Origin: MED-G20 sp038108155
Lineage (GTDB): Bacteria; Bacteroidota; Bacteroidia; Flavobacteriales_D; Parvicellaceae
NCBI GenBank assembly: GCA_038108155.1
Contig: JAYNHP010000010.1
Location: 1 to 60,960 of the forward strand
Length of the DNA stretch: 60,960 nucleotides
Reading direction: 5' to 3'
This document shows positions 35,044 through 44,494 of this stretch, one piece after another. Every line of letters begins with the position of its first letter. Positions within the stretch are counted from its first letter, which is position 1. Under the pieces are notes generated by a model. The model did no database searches and had not been told where the DNA came from. It saw nothing but the letters and a program-made list of their open reading frames with translations. The position numbers and the translations under genes were made by a program.

Positions 35044-37044
35044 ATGTCTGAATTTAAAAACTCCATTTCCAAAGGAATCCCAGAATTATTACCAGACTTT
35101 AAAAAAAGATCTGAAAACATTAGCCATGCCCCTAACAGAAAAGATTCTCTAACTAGAGACGAAAAAGCATTAGCACTAAAAAATGCTTTAAGGTATTTTC
35201 CTGAAAATCAGCATAGCATTTTAGGTCCTGAGTTCAAAGAAGAATTAGAAAATTATGGGAGAATCTATATGTATAGATTTCAACCAGATTATGAAATTTA
35301 TGCTAGACCCATTGACCACTATCCTGGAAAGTCTATTCAAGCTAAATCCATTATGTTAATGATTCATAACAACCTTGATCCAGCCGTAGCTCAACATCCA
35401 GAGGAACTTATCACATACGGAGGGAATGGTTCTGTATTTCAAAACTGGGCTCAATATCTTCTTACCATGCAATACTTATCTAACATGGAAAATGACCAAA
35501 CATTGGTAATGAACAGCGGTCATCCACTTGGTCTATTTCCATCCCATGAAAATGCTCCAAGAGTTGTGGTATCCAATGGAATGATGATTCCTAACTATTC
35601 AAAACAAGACGATTGGGAAAAATTTAATGCTTTAGGAGTTACTCAGTTTGGTCAAATGACAGCAGGTTCATACATGTATATAGGTCCTCAAGGGATTGTA
35701 CACGGCACTACAATAACACTACTTAATGCCTGCAGAAAAATAGATGACTTTGGTCCTACTGGTAAATTATTTGTCACTGCTGGGCTAGGCGGAATGAGCG
35801 GAGCACAACCCAAAGCTGGAAACATTGCGGGAGTTATTTCCGTTACCGCAGAAATAAATCCAAAAGCTAGTTTTAAAAGATATGAGCAAGGGTGGGTTGA
35901 TGAGATAATTAGTGATTTAGACGAGCTTTGTAAAAGAGTTAAGGTTGCAAAAAAAAATAAAGAAGTCGTATCAATTGCATATGATGGAAATATCATAGAC
36001 GTATGGGAAAAATTTCATTACGAAGATATTTTTATTGATTTAGGGTCAGACCAAACATCTTTGCATAATCCTTGGGCAGGGGGTTACTATCCTTCGGGAA
36101 TAAGTTTTGATCAAGCAAATGACATGATGCGAAAAGATCCTGTAAAGTTTAAAGAAAAAGTCAAAGATTCACTTGTAAAACATGCGGAATTTATAAAAAA
36201 ACATACTGACAAAGGAACTTATTTTTTTGATTATGGAAATGCTTTTTTACTGGAAGCCTCTAGGGCTGGTGCAGATGTAATGAGTAGTGATGGAATTAAC
36301 TTTAAATATCCATCCTATGTTCAAGACATTATGGGTCCAATGTGTTTTGATTACGGATTTGGGCCTTTTAGATGGGTATGTACATCTGGAGACATTAAAG
36401 ACTTAAATAAAAGTGATGAAATTGCTTGTGAAGTTTTAGAAAAATTAATTATAAGTGCTCCAGAAGAAATCCAACAACAAATGAAAGACAATATTAAGTG
36501 GATAAAAGGAGCACAAGAAAATAATTTAGTAGTTGGCTCAAAAGCAAGAATATTATATGCAGACTCTGAAGGAAGAATTGAAATTGCCAAAGCATTTAAT
36601 AACGCAATAAAAAATAAAGAAATTTCAGCACCAATAGTTTTGGGGAGAGACCATCACGATGTTTCAGGAACCGATTCTCCTTATAGAGAAACTTCAAATA
36701 TTTACGATGGTTCTGCATTTACTGCAGATATGGCTATACAAAATGTTATTGGTGATTCATTCAGAGGAGCTACCTGGGTAAGTATTCACAACGGAGGAGG
36801 AGTTGGTTGGGGAGAAGTTATTAATGGAGGATTTGGACTTACTATTGATGGTTCTCAAAACTCTGAAAAAAAGCTAGTTAATATGCTTTTTTGGGATGTT
36901 AATAATGGAATCGCTAGAAGAAATTGGGGAAGAAATAAAGAAGCTATTTTCGCGATAAAAAGAGAAATGGATAGAAATCCCAAGTTAAAAGTAACCTTAC
37001 CTAATATAGCAAATCAAAATTTAATCGACGGATTAATCAAGTAA
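35044..37044 (+). CDS. hutU: Urocanate hydratase
   Basis: A 666-residue urocanase, the second enzyme of histidine degradation. 'EELITYGGNGSVFQNWAQ', 'MNSGHPLGLFPSHENAPRVVVSNGMMIP', 'TAGLGGMSGAQPKA' (NAD binding) and 'FGPFRWVCTSGD' with the catalytic Cys are all present. 'VLGRDHHDVSGTDSPYRETSN' is the C-terminal block. It is about 100 residues longer than the classical enzyme, as in other Bacteroidota. HutH, HutI and FtcD are not in this window, so the gene is separated from a hut operon. Confidence 0.95.
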   Translation: MSEFKNSISKGIPELLPDFKKRSENISHAPNRKDSLTRDEKALALKNALRYFPENQHSILGPEFKEELENYGRIYMYRFQPDYEIYARPIDHYPGKSIQAKSIMLMIHNNLDPAVAQHPEELITYGGNGSVFQNWAQYLLTMQYLSNMENDQTLVMNSGHPLGLFPSHENAPRVVVSNGMMIPNYSKQDDWEKFNALGVTQFGQMTAGSYMYIGPQGIVHGTTITLLNACRKIDDFGPTGKLFVTAGLGGMSGAQPKAGNIAGVISVTAEINPKASFKRYEQGWVDEIISDLDELCKRVKVAKKNKEVVSIAYDGNIIDVWEKFHYEDIFIDLGSDQTSLHNPWAGGYYPSGISFDQANDMMRKDPVKFKEKVKDSLVKHAEFIKKHTDKGTYFFDYGNAFLLEASRAGADVMSSDGINFKYPSYVQDIMGPMCFDYGFGPFRWVCTSGDIKDLNKSDEIACEVLEKLIISAPEEIQQQMKDNIKWIKGAQENNLVVGSKARILYADSEGRIEIAKAFNNAIKNKEISAPIVLGRDHHDVSGTDSPYRETSNIYDGSAFTADMAIQNVIGDSFRGATWVSIHNGGGVGWGEVINGGFGLTIDGSQNSEKKLVNMLFWDVNNGIARRNWGRNKEAIFAIKREMDRNPKLKVTLPNIANQNLIDGLIK

Positions 37045-37112
37045 TCTTTAATTATCTGCCGTTAGTTTCTTTATTTAGTGGTTATTAATTTAACTAATCT
37101 TATATTTATCTC

Positions 37113-37780
37113 ATGATTGAATTTAATGGGAAAACAGTNNNNNNNNNNNNNNNNNNNNNNNNNNNNNNNNNNNNNNNNNNNNNNNNNNNNNNNNNNNNNN
37201 NNNNNNNNNNNNNNNNNNNNNNNNNNNNNNNNNNNNNNTATTAATAAACAATGGTGGAATTAGCCAAAGATCTGAAGCTAGTCAAACATCTCTAGATGTC
37301 GACAGAAAACTTATGGAAATAAATTATTTTGGAACTATTGGCTTAACAAAATCAGTTCTTTCAATAATGCAAAAACAGCAAAAAGGCCATATTGTAACAA
37401 TAAGTAGCTTATCCGGAAAATTTGGCTTTTTTCTTAGGTCTGCTTATGCCGCATCAAAATTTGCTCAATTAGGATTTTTTGAGTCTTTGAGACTTGAAGA
37501 GGAGAAGAATAATATTGATGTAAGTATGGTTTTTCCCGGCTTTGTCAATACAGATATTTCTAAAAATGCTCTTTCTGGAACTGGGATTCAGCATGGGGTG
37601 AAAGACCAGAACCAACAAAATGGAATTAGTCCTGAAAAATGCGCACAGGATATTATTAACGGAATTATGGATAATAAACGTGAGATATTTACAGGGGGAA
37701 AAGAAATATGGATGGTGAAAATAAAAAGATTTTTTCCCAGCCTATTTCATAGAATAATTAAAAAGCAATCTGGAACTTAA
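37113..37780 (+). CDS. Short-chain dehydrogenase/reductase, interrupted by an assembly gap
   Basis: The start MIEFNGKTV (ATG 37113) is followed by 100 N (37139-37238), then the reading frame resumes at 37241 as 'LINNGGISQRSEAS'. The catalytic Ser ('TISSLSGKFGF') and the YxxxK motif ('SAYAASKFAQLGFFESLRLE') are intact, and the C-terminus is complete. The TGxxxGxG cofactor motif should lie in the gap, which from SDR spacing should hold roughly 200 or more bases. The part after the gap is 179 residues. Substrate unknown; it resembles DHRS7-like reductases. A near-consensus TATATTTA box ends four bases before the ATG. Confidence 0.85.
37139..37238. other. Assembly gap, 100 N
   Basis: Exactly 100 N, a conventional placeholder for unknown length. 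The reading frames on each side do not agree across 100 bases, supporting a gap of a different true size inside the SDR gene. Confidence 0.98.
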
Positions 37781-37783
37781 TTC

Positions 37784-38845
37784 CTAATTTTTAACTCTTG
37801 TAAACTTTAATGCTTTAAGCATCCAGTTGGGAAGTGGTTGAGAAGGCTTTCTTTTTTCAACATTTAGGAAAAGACCAAATTTTTCAATAATTGGAATTTT
37901 ATAAACCTCTATCATTTCTATTAAAGTTCCATCGGGATCTTCACAATAAGTACAGTGAACTTTGGTATTTTCACCCATACTCAAAACATCTTTCGTATCA
38001 CATGTAAAACCAAAACCTTCACTAGCAAGTTTTTCACCTAGAGCCAGCATATTTCTCACGTCAAATCCTAGATGTACAAATCCTATATCCCCCCACAATC
38101 TATTTTCATAAATTTTATTAGGCACTCTTTTCGATTTATCTTGAACCAATTCAATAAAACTCTTACCAGCTAATTTTGTAAATCCTCCACCAGATGGGTT
38201 TTTCTGAGTTAACAAAACTCTTCTATATTCATTATTTCCACCCGAAATATTGGACCAGTCCTTGAATACCCCAGTTTTATCTTCTAAAATTTCATCGTAA
38301 CCAAGCATCTTGTAAAAAGACAATGATTTATCCATATTGGAAACACCTATTGAGCAGCCTGCAGTTCCTCCAGTTACATGATTATGATTTGTATAAAAAT
38401 CATTTGCTGGAATTATTTGCCAGAGTAGCCCATTTAAATCCTTAACATAAAATGTTTCCCAACCATATGGTGAATCAACTACATCGGAAATTAAATTAGC
38501 ATTATTTGTTTTAAAAAAATCAAAAGCTTTACTCACATTTGGAGTTTTTATAAATCCGGTATAAATACCAAAATCTCCAAGCTGAAAATCTATTTTAGCA
38601 TTAGTAGCTTTAAAAGTTGTAGGAGAAACGACTTCCATGGCGCAACCTCCTTTAATGTTAAGAACCATTGCGGCTCTTTTAGAAATCACTTTGTCTTTTG
38701 TATATATCGTCATTAATGGAGCCTCTGCCTCATCGTTAAATAGAGGAATATCCATTCCAAAAAATTTAATGTACCAATCCCATGCTTCTTTGTGTTCTGG
38801 GACTCCAACGCCAATATGCTGTATACCGTGTATTGTAAAACTCAT
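37784..38845 (-). CDS. VOC-family protein with two glyoxalase/dioxygenase-like domains
   Basis: A 353-residue protein with two vicinal-oxygen-chelate modules. The first (about 5-140) starts 'GIQHIGVGVPEHKEAWDWYIKFFGM', and the second (about 150-320) starts 'GCSIGVSNMDKSLSFYKMLGYDEIL'. Candidate metal ligands are the His in 'GIQHIGVG', the His in 'GFVHLGFDVR' and the Glu in 'DGTLIEMIEVY'. The layout resembles extradiol or 4-hydroxyphenylpyruvate dioxygenases but lacks the HPPD C-terminal helix signature, so a specific reaction is not assigned. It overlaps efp by 4 bases, suggesting co-translation. Confidence 0.75.
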   Translation of the reverse strand: MSFTIHGIQHIGVGVPEHKEAWDWYIKFFGMDIPLFNDEAEAPLMTIYTKDKVISKRAAMVLNIKGGCAMEVVSPTTFKATNAKIDFQLGDFGIYTGFIKTPNVSKAFDFFKTNNANLISDVVDSPYGWETFYVKDLNGLLWQIIPANDFYTNHNHVTGGTAGCSIGVSNMDKSLSFYKMLGYDEILEDKTGVFKDWSNISGGNNEYRRVLLTQKNPSGGGFTKLAGKSFIELVQDKSKRVPNKIYENRLWGDIGFVHLGFDVRNMLALGEKLASEGFGFTCDTKDVLSMGENTKVHCTYCEDPDGTLIEMIEVYKIPIIEKFGLFLNVEKRKPSQPLPNWMLKALKFTRVKN

Positions 38846-39408
38846 AACTTTACCCTTTCTACGTATATACTTTTTTGAATGTCTACCTTAATCATATCAC
38901 CAGTATTGATAAATAAAGGCACTTTTACTTCTGCTCCAGTATCAATGGTAGCTGGCTTCATAGTATTGGTGGCGGTATCTCCTTTTACTCCTGGTTCTGT
39001 ATAGGTTACCTCAGCTTGTAAAAACTGTGGCTGCTCTACCAACAGCGGCAACTCTTCTTCCGCATGAAAAATAATTGTACATATTATTCCTTCCTTTAAA
39101 AATTCTGGTTTTTCAATCATATGAGATTCTAAAAATATTTGTTCAAAATTTTGAGAATGCATAAAATGATAACCATCTCCCTCTTTATACAAATACTGAT
39201 AAGATCTATTTTCAATTCTAACAACATCTATTTTATGTCCAGATGGAAAAGTATGATCCAAAACCCTTCCATCTTCAATACCCTTCATTTTTGTTCGTAC
39301 AAAAGCTGGACCTTTGCCAGGTTTTACATGCTGAAATTCTATTATTTGCATTAATTTATTGTTGTGTTTAATACACAATCCATTTTTAATTTCTGAAGTT
39401 GATGCCAT
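38842..39408 (-). CDS. efp: Elongation factor P
   Basis: A 188-residue EF-P that relieves ribosome stalling at polyproline. The KOW-like domain carries 'FQHVKPGKGPAFVRTKMKG' with Lys32 at the tip of the loop that is modified in E. coli-type EF-P. The OB domains continue to 'GDMIKVDIQKSIYVERVKL'. No EpmA/EpmB homologue is present in the window, so modification is unknown. Length is normal. Confidence 0.96.
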   Translation of the reverse strand: MASTSEIKNGLCIKHNNKLMQIIEFQHVKPGKGPAFVRTKMKGIEDGRVLDHTFPSGHKIDVVRIENRSYQYLYKEGDGYHFMHSQNFEQIFLESHMIEKPEFLKEGIICTIIFHAEEELPLLVEQPQFLQAEVTYTEPGVKGDTATNTMKPATIDTGAEVKVPLFINTGDMIKVDIQKSIYVERVKL

Positions 39409-39453
39409 AGATAAATTTTAATTTGGTAAATATAAGAAATGTAAAAAGAGTGG

Positions 39454-41562
39454 TTAACTAATATTGCTCCAATTAGGTTTTAATTTCATTATACGAATCA
39501 ATTCTTTTTTTACAATCTGATTTTCTGGTGCAGAAAGATTTACATCTTCTTTAAGAATTTGGTCTACATCGTTTTTAGACAACTGTACTATTTGACCATC
39601 TCTTGCTAAATCCGCTAATTTAAAATCTAAAACACCACTTTGTTGAGTTCCCATTACATCACCGGGACCTCGGATTTTTAAATCTTGCTCTGAAATTTCA
39701 AACCCATCACTAGTTCTAACCATTGTCTCTAATCTAATTTTTGCTTCTTTGGAAAGCTTATATCCACTCATTAGAATACAATACGATTTTTCCGCTCCTC
39801 TTCCCACTCTTCCCCTAAGTTGATGCAATTGTGACAAACCAAATTTTTCTGCACTTTCGATAATCATTAGAGAGGCATTTGGCACATCTACTCCAACCTC
39901 TATTACAGTAGTGGCAACCATAATTTGTGTTTTGCCATTTACAAATTGAGACATTTCATATTCTTTTGCTTCTGGCTTCATTTTCCCATGAACAATACTT
40001 ACTTGATAGTCTGGTAATGGAAATCTTCTTACTATACTTTCATAGCCATCCATTAAATCTTTATAGTCTAATTTTTCAGACTCCTCAATAAGAGGATATA
40101 CTATATAAACTTGGTGACCTTTTTTAATTTCATCTTCGATAAACTGAAACACCTTTAATCTACTAGAATCAAATCTATGAATGGTATTAATTGGTTTTCT
40201 TCCTGGTGGAAGTTCGTCAATTACAGAAACATCTAAATCTCCATAGAAAGTCATTGCTAAAGTTCTAGGAATTGGGGTAGCTGTCATTACTAAAACATGA
40301 GGAGGTTGAACATTTTTTTTCCAAAGTTTTGCTCTTTGAGCAACACCAAATCTATGTTGCTCGTCTATTACTGCAAGTCCCAAGTTTTTAAATTTGACTT
40401 TGTCTTCTAAAAGAGCATGGGTGCCGACTAGAACATTCAAAGTCCCATCTTCTAAAGACTGATGAATAATGTTACGATCCGATTTTTTAACAGATCCCGT
40501 CAGTAAAGAAACTTTTATTCCCAAAGGATCAAGAAAATTAACTATTGATTTATAATGTTGGTTTGCCAATATTTCTGTTGGAGCCATTAGACAGGACTGA
40601 AATCCATTATCTATAGATAGTAAAATTGTTAAAACTGCGACCAATGTTTTTCCGCTTCCTACATCTCCTTGCAATAACCTATTCATATGAACTCCAGATC
40701 CCAAATCTTTACGAATCTCTTTGACTACTTTCTTTTGAGCATTGGTCAGCTCAAATGGTAAATGTTTTTTGAAAAAATCGTTAAAATTGTTTCCAACGTA
40801 CTTAAAAACATAACCCTTCAATTTATTTCTAGTGCTTAACTTTTGGGAAGTCATACTTAATTGAAGGAAAAATAATTCTTCATATTTTAATCTTAATATA
40901 GATTTTTGAAGTAGGTTTTTATCAATTGGGAAATGTATATTTTCATATGCTTGATATACATTTGGAAAATTATTTTTCTTCTCTAAATTATTTGGTAAAG
41001 TTTTAGGGATAAACTTTAATATCTGAGGCAATAAATTTCTCATTAAGTTTTCTATTCCTCTAGACTGAAGACCAAAAGCAGATAATTTTTCGGTAGAATG
41101 ATATACTGGTTGAAGACTACCAAGCTTGTTCTTACTTTTTTCTTCTAGTTCTATTTCGGGGTGGTTAAAATTCCATGAACCTGCATATGAAGTTGGTTTC
41201 CCGTAAACAACATACTGTTGACCAAGTTTAATGGTTGGCTTAATCCATTTTACACCTTTAAACCATACTAGCTGAACAGATCCAGACGAGTCAAAGGCAG
41301 TGACTAAAAGTCTTTTTTTCCTTGGCTGTCCAAGTTCTTGAACATTAGATATTTGAACTGAAATCTGGACACTTCCTTGAGGCTCTATAATATCCTTAAT
41401 TAGTATTGTTTTAGATCTATCCACATATCTAAATGGAAAATGATTTAGCAAGTCTCTAAATGAATATATAGACATTTCGCTTTTTAGAAGGTCAGCTCTT
41501 TTGGGCCCAACCCCCTTAAGAAATTCAATAGGAGTATTTAAAATATCTACATTCAAGGACAA
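39454..41562 (-). CDS. recG: ATP-dependent DNA helicase RecG
   Basis: A 702-residue branch-migration helicase that remodels stalled forks and recombination intermediates. An N-terminal wedge/OB domain (about 1-170) is followed by Walker A 'LLQGDVGSGKTLVAVL' (near 300), DEQH box 'AVIDEQHRFGVAQR', motif III 'MTATPIPRTLAMTFYGDLDVS', and motif VI 'LHQLRGRVGRG'. The C-terminal 'DLKIRGPGDVMGTQQSG' is diagnostic of RecG. All motifs are complete. Confidence 0.97.
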   Translation of the reverse strand: MSLNVDILNTPIEFLKGVGPKRADLLKSEMSIYSFRDLLNHFPFRYVDRSKTILIKDIIEPQGSVQISVQISNVQELGQPRKKRLLVTAFDSSGSVQLVWFKGVKWIKPTIKLGQQYVVYGKPTSYAGSWNFNHPEIELEEKSKNKLGSLQPVYHSTEKLSAFGLQSRGIENLMRNLLPQILKFIPKTLPNNLEKKNNFPNVYQAYENIHFPIDKNLLQKSILRLKYEELFFLQLSMTSQKLSTRNKLKGYVFKYVGNNFNDFFKKHLPFELTNAQKKVVKEIRKDLGSGVHMNRLLQGDVGSGKTLVAVLTILLSIDNGFQSCLMAPTEILANQHYKSIVNFLDPLGIKVSLLTGSVKKSDRNIIHQSLEDGTLNVLVGTHALLEDKVKFKNLGLAVIDEQHRFGVAQRAKLWKKNVQPPHVLVMTATPIPRTLAMTFYGDLDVSVIDELPPGRKPINTIHRFDSSRLKVFQFIEDEIKKGHQVYIVYPLIEESEKLDYKDLMDGYESIVRRFPLPDYQVSIVHGKMKPEAKEYEMSQFVNGKTQIMVATTVIEVGVDVPNASLMIIESAEKFGLSQLHQLRGRVGRGAEKSYCILMSGYKLSKEAKIRLETMVRTSDGFEISEQDLKIRGPGDVMGTQQSGVLDFKLADLARDGQIVQLSKNDVDQILKEDVNLSAPENQIVKKELIRIMKLKPNWSNIS

Positions 41563-41614
41563 ACATTATTAGTTTGGTCTATGAAAATATAATAAATTAA
41601 AAAAACATGAAAGC

Positions 41615-42898
41615 CTAAATAGCTTGTTTTCCTAGTAATAGAACAGGATTTTCTAAATAGTTTTTAAAAGAATTTAAAAAAGCAGAGCCTACAGCGCCAT
41701 CCACTACCCTGTGATCGCAACTTAAAGTAACTTTCATTATATTTCCAGGAACTATTTCTCCATTTTTCACCACCGGGACTTGTTGTATACCACCAATTGC
41801 TAATATGCAAGCATCAGGTGGATTAACAATAGCAGTAAATTCATCAATACCAAACATTCCAAGGTTAGAAATAGTAAACGTATTTCCTTCCCATTCATCT
41901 GGCTGAAGCTTTTTATCTTTAGCTTTTTGTGCAAGCAATTTAACTTCCTGACCAATTTGAGTCAAAGATTTTTCGTTAGTAAATCTAATTACCGGAACTA
42001 ACAAACCTTCTTCAACTGCAACAGCAACTCCAATATGAACATGCTCGTTGTATCGTATAAAATCACCAAACCAAGATGCATTTACTTTAGGATGGTCTTT
42101 TAATGATACTGCTGCTGCCTTTACTACTAGATCATTAAATGAAATTTTAGACGGGCTAATGGCACTATTAATTGCCTTTCTTGCTTCAATAGAGTTATCC
42201 ATATTGATAGAGACAGTCAAATAAAAGTGTGGCGCAGAAAACTTACTCTCTGACAACCTTTGGGCAATAACTTTTCTCATTTGAGAAACTGGCTCATCAA
42301 TAAAGGACTCTTGTCCTTGAATTGTAGCACTCCCTTGAAAATTATCAATATCTCTTTTAACAATTCTCCCATCAGTCCCGGTACCACTAACAAATTTTAA
42401 ATTTATCCCTCTTTCTTCTGCAAGTTTTTTTGCTAATGGCGATGCTTTAATTTCTAGAGAATTTAATGAATCTGTAGAAGGGAAAGATTTATTAGAAGAG
42501 ACAGTTGGTTTAGGTGCCGGAGGTGCAACACTTACAGAGGGTTGTGGTTTAGTTTCAGATGGAATAGGTGCTGGAGTTGGAGCGGGTTTAGATTCTTCTT
42601 TTTCAACAGATTCTATTTCAGAAACTTTTTCCTCTTTTAGTAATTTGGATACGTCTTCCCCCTTTTCACCTAAGATTGCCAGGATAGAATCAACAGGAGC
42701 GGTTTGACCTTTTTCGACTCCAATATGCAATAATACTCCCTCTTGGAAAGATTCAAATTCCATGGTAGCCTTATCAGTCTCAATTTCTGCTAACAATTCA
42801 CCACTTTCAATGTTGTCACCAACTTTTTTATGCCATTCTGCAACCACTCCTTCAGTCATGGTATCACTTAATTTGGGCATTCTTACTATTTCAGCCAT
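41615..42898 (-). CDS. pdhC: Pyruvate dehydrogenase E2, dihydrolipoamide acetyltransferase
   Basis: A 427-residue E2 with one lipoyl domain (1-78; Lys43 in ETDKATMEFE). A Pro/Ala/Val/Ser linker (about 105-145), a subunit-binding domain ('ASPLAKKLAEERGINL', about 152-186) and the acetyltransferase domain follow, ending with 'SCDHRVVDGAVGSAFL'. It transfers acetyl groups to CoA. It is 9 bases downstream of pdhA. It is a paralogue of sucB; the lipoyl peptide and pdhA neighbour decide the assignment. Confidence 0.94.
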   Translation of the reverse strand: MAEIVRMPKLSDTMTEGVVAEWHKKVGDNIESGELLAEIETDKATMEFESFQEGVLLHIGVEKGQTAPVDSILAILGEKGEDVSKLLKEEKVSEIESVEKEESKPAPTPAPIPSETKPQPSVSVAPPAPKPTVSSNKSFPSTDSLNSLEIKASPLAKKLAEERGINLKFVSGTGTDGRIVKRDIDNFQGSATIQGQESFIDEPVSQMRKVIAQRLSESKFSAPHFYLTVSINMDNSIEARKAINSAISPSKISFNDLVVKAAAVSLKDHPKVNASWFGDFIRYNEHVHIGVAVAVEEGLLVPVIRFTNEKSLTQIGQEVKLLAQKAKDKKLQPDEWEGNTFTISNLGMFGIDEFTAIVNPPDACILAIGGIQQVPVVKNGEIVPGNIMKVTLSCDHRVVDGAVGSAFLNSFKNYLENPVLLLGKQAI

Positions 42899-42907
42899 AA
42901 CAAATAA

Positions 42908-43945
42908 TTAATCTTTTATAAATGGGTAATCTTTTTGCATGTAAACATCTTCATACAATTCGTGCGCTTCTAGATCTGGAGACTCTTCTGCAAATGCAAT
43001 TGATTCGTCAACAAGAACTTTTACTTCTTCTTGAATTTTTTTAATCTCACTTTCAGAAGCCAATTTGTTACTTGTAATTGTATTTAAAACCTGAGAAACT
43101 GGATCTTTTCCTTTAAAATCTTCTACCTCGTCTTTAGTTCTGTATTTTTGAGGATCTGACATGGAGTGTCCCTTATATCTGTAAGTTCTTATATCTAACA
43201 AAGTTGGCCCATCTCCTTTTCTAGCTCTTGCGGATGCTTCTTCAATAGCTTCATGAACAGATTCAACTGACATTCCATCAACAACAAATGAAGGCATATG
43301 GTAAGATTTTCCAATTTCGCTCATATCCTCCACATTGGTAGTTCTTTTGACAGAAGTTCCCATTGCATAGTTATTATTCTCTATGATAAAAACAACTGGT
43401 AGTTTCCACATCATTGCCATATTAAATGTTTCATGAAGAGCACCTTGTCTAGCAGCTCCGTCTCCGAAAGAACAATAAGTAACCCCCTTATTTCCTTTGT
43501 ACTGGTCTGCAAAAGCTATACCAGCACCCATTGGAATTTGAGCGCCAACTATTCCATGACCTCCCATAAGGTTAACTTCTTTGTTAAACATATGCATAGA
43601 ACCACCTTTACCTTTAGACATTCCTGTCTTTTTACCATAAAGTTCAGCAACCATGAATTTTGGGTGAACTCCTAATGCAATTGGGTGAGCGTGGTCTCTG
43701 TAAGCAGTAATATGCTTATCTTCTTTTAAACATGCGGAAGCAGTTCCAGCAACTACAGCTTCCTGACCGATATATAGGTGACAAAAACCACCAAATTTCT
43801 GTTGAATATATAAATGACCAATTCTCTCTTCAATTTTCCGCATTAGCAGCATGTCTTTGTACCACTTTAAGTATTGCTTTTTGGAGTACGGTAAAGCTTT
43901 TTTAGACTTTTTTTTAACTGGTTTTTCTATAGTTGATGTTGACAT
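42908..43945 (-). CDS. pdhA: Pyruvate dehydrogenase E1 component, alpha subunit
   Basis: A 345-residue E1 alpha. The thiamine diphosphate motif GDG...NN is seen in 'YCSFGDGAARQGALHETFN' to 'VFIIENNNYAMGTSVKR'. 'GGHGIVGAQIPMGAGIAFA' and 'TYRYKGHSMSDPQKYR' (phosphorylation-loop equivalent) are conserved. A Lys-rich N-terminus precedes the fold. The beta subunit gene is not in this window, which is usual in Flavobacteria. It lies upstream of pdhC and downstream of cdd. Confidence 0.94.
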   Translation of the reverse strand: MSTSTIEKPVKKKSKKALPYSKKQYLKWYKDMLLMRKIEERIGHLYIQQKFGGFCHLYIGQEAVVAGTASACLKEDKHITAYRDHAHPIALGVHPKFMVAELYGKKTGMSKGKGGSMHMFNKEVNLMGGHGIVGAQIPMGAGIAFADQYKGNKGVTYCSFGDGAARQGALHETFNMAMMWKLPVVFIIENNNYAMGTSVKRTTNVEDMSEIGKSYHMPSFVVDGMSVESVHEAIEEASARARKGDGPTLLDIRTYRYKGHSMSDPQKYRTKDEVEDFKGKDPVSQVLNTITSNKLASESEIKKIQEEVKVLVDESIAFAEESPDLEAHELYEDVYMQKDYPFIKD

Positions 43946-43961
43946 GTAAAAAATTTTTAAA

Positions 43962-43969
43962 CAAATATA
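43962..43969 (-). promoter_or_regulatory. -7 box (TATATTTG) before pdhA
   Basis: An exact TAnnTTTG match on the minus strand ending 16 bases before the pdhA ATG. A TTTA about 20 bases upstream may serve as a weak -33. It would give pdhA-pdhC a promoter separate from porV-cdd. Confidence 0.4.
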
Positions 43970-44005
43970 ATATTTATGAAAAGAAATTAAAGTTTTATAG
44001 TAATT

Positions 44006-44494
44006 TTAATAACGTTTTAAAACATCTGTTTTAAAAGCTAAAGGAAGAAGGTCTTCAACACAACTTAATTCATATATTTTTCCTACTTCTCCCTTAAGTA
44101 AAATTTTAATGCTTTTTTCTTGATTTCTCTCGTACTCAAACATTACTTGTCTACATCCACCACAAGGCGAAATTGGTTCATCAATTATTTTTTCCACAGC
44201 TTTTACAGTAATAGCAACTTTTTCAATAATACAATTTGGATAATTTGCTTTGCAAAAATAAAAAAGAACTCTTTCTGCACACATTGAAGAAGGGTATGCA
44301 ATATTTTCTTGGTTATTTGCAGCTATTATTTCTCCATTATCAAGTAGAGCTGCTGCACCTACACTAAATCCTGAATAAACAGAATAAGCTTCCTTTAAAA
44401 TTTTTTCTGCTCTTTTAAAAAGTTTTTGATCAATAGAAGATAGTTCGTCAATTGAGCTGTAGCTGTTGTAAGAGGTTGAAATTTTTTCAATCAT
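44006..44494 (-). CDS. cdd: Cytidine deaminase
   Basis: A 162-residue enzyme that converts cytidine and deoxycytidine to uridine nucleosides. The zinc site is complete: catalytic Glu in 'PSSMCAERVLFYF' and the Pro-Cys pair in 'SPCGGCRQVMFEY'. The N-terminal 'AYSVYSGFSVGAAALLDNG' is the substrate-binding block. The start ATG overlaps the porV stop (TAATG), so the two are translationally coupled, an arrangement kept in Flavobacteria. Confidence 0.93.
   Translation of the reverse strand: MIEKISTSYNSYSSIDELSSIDQKLFKRAEKILKEAYSVYSGFSVGAAALLDNGEIIAANNQENIAYPSSMCAERVLFYFCKANYPNCIIEKVAITVKAVEKIIDEPISPCGGCRQVMFEYERNQEKSIKILLKGEVGKIYELSCVEDLLPLAFKTDVLKRY

Noticed and set aside
37784..38845. Assignment of the double-VOC protein as 4-hydroxyphenylpyruvate dioxygenase
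   Set aside because: The C-terminal HPPD signature is not visible and no tyrosine-degradation neighbours are present, so only the VOC family is stated.
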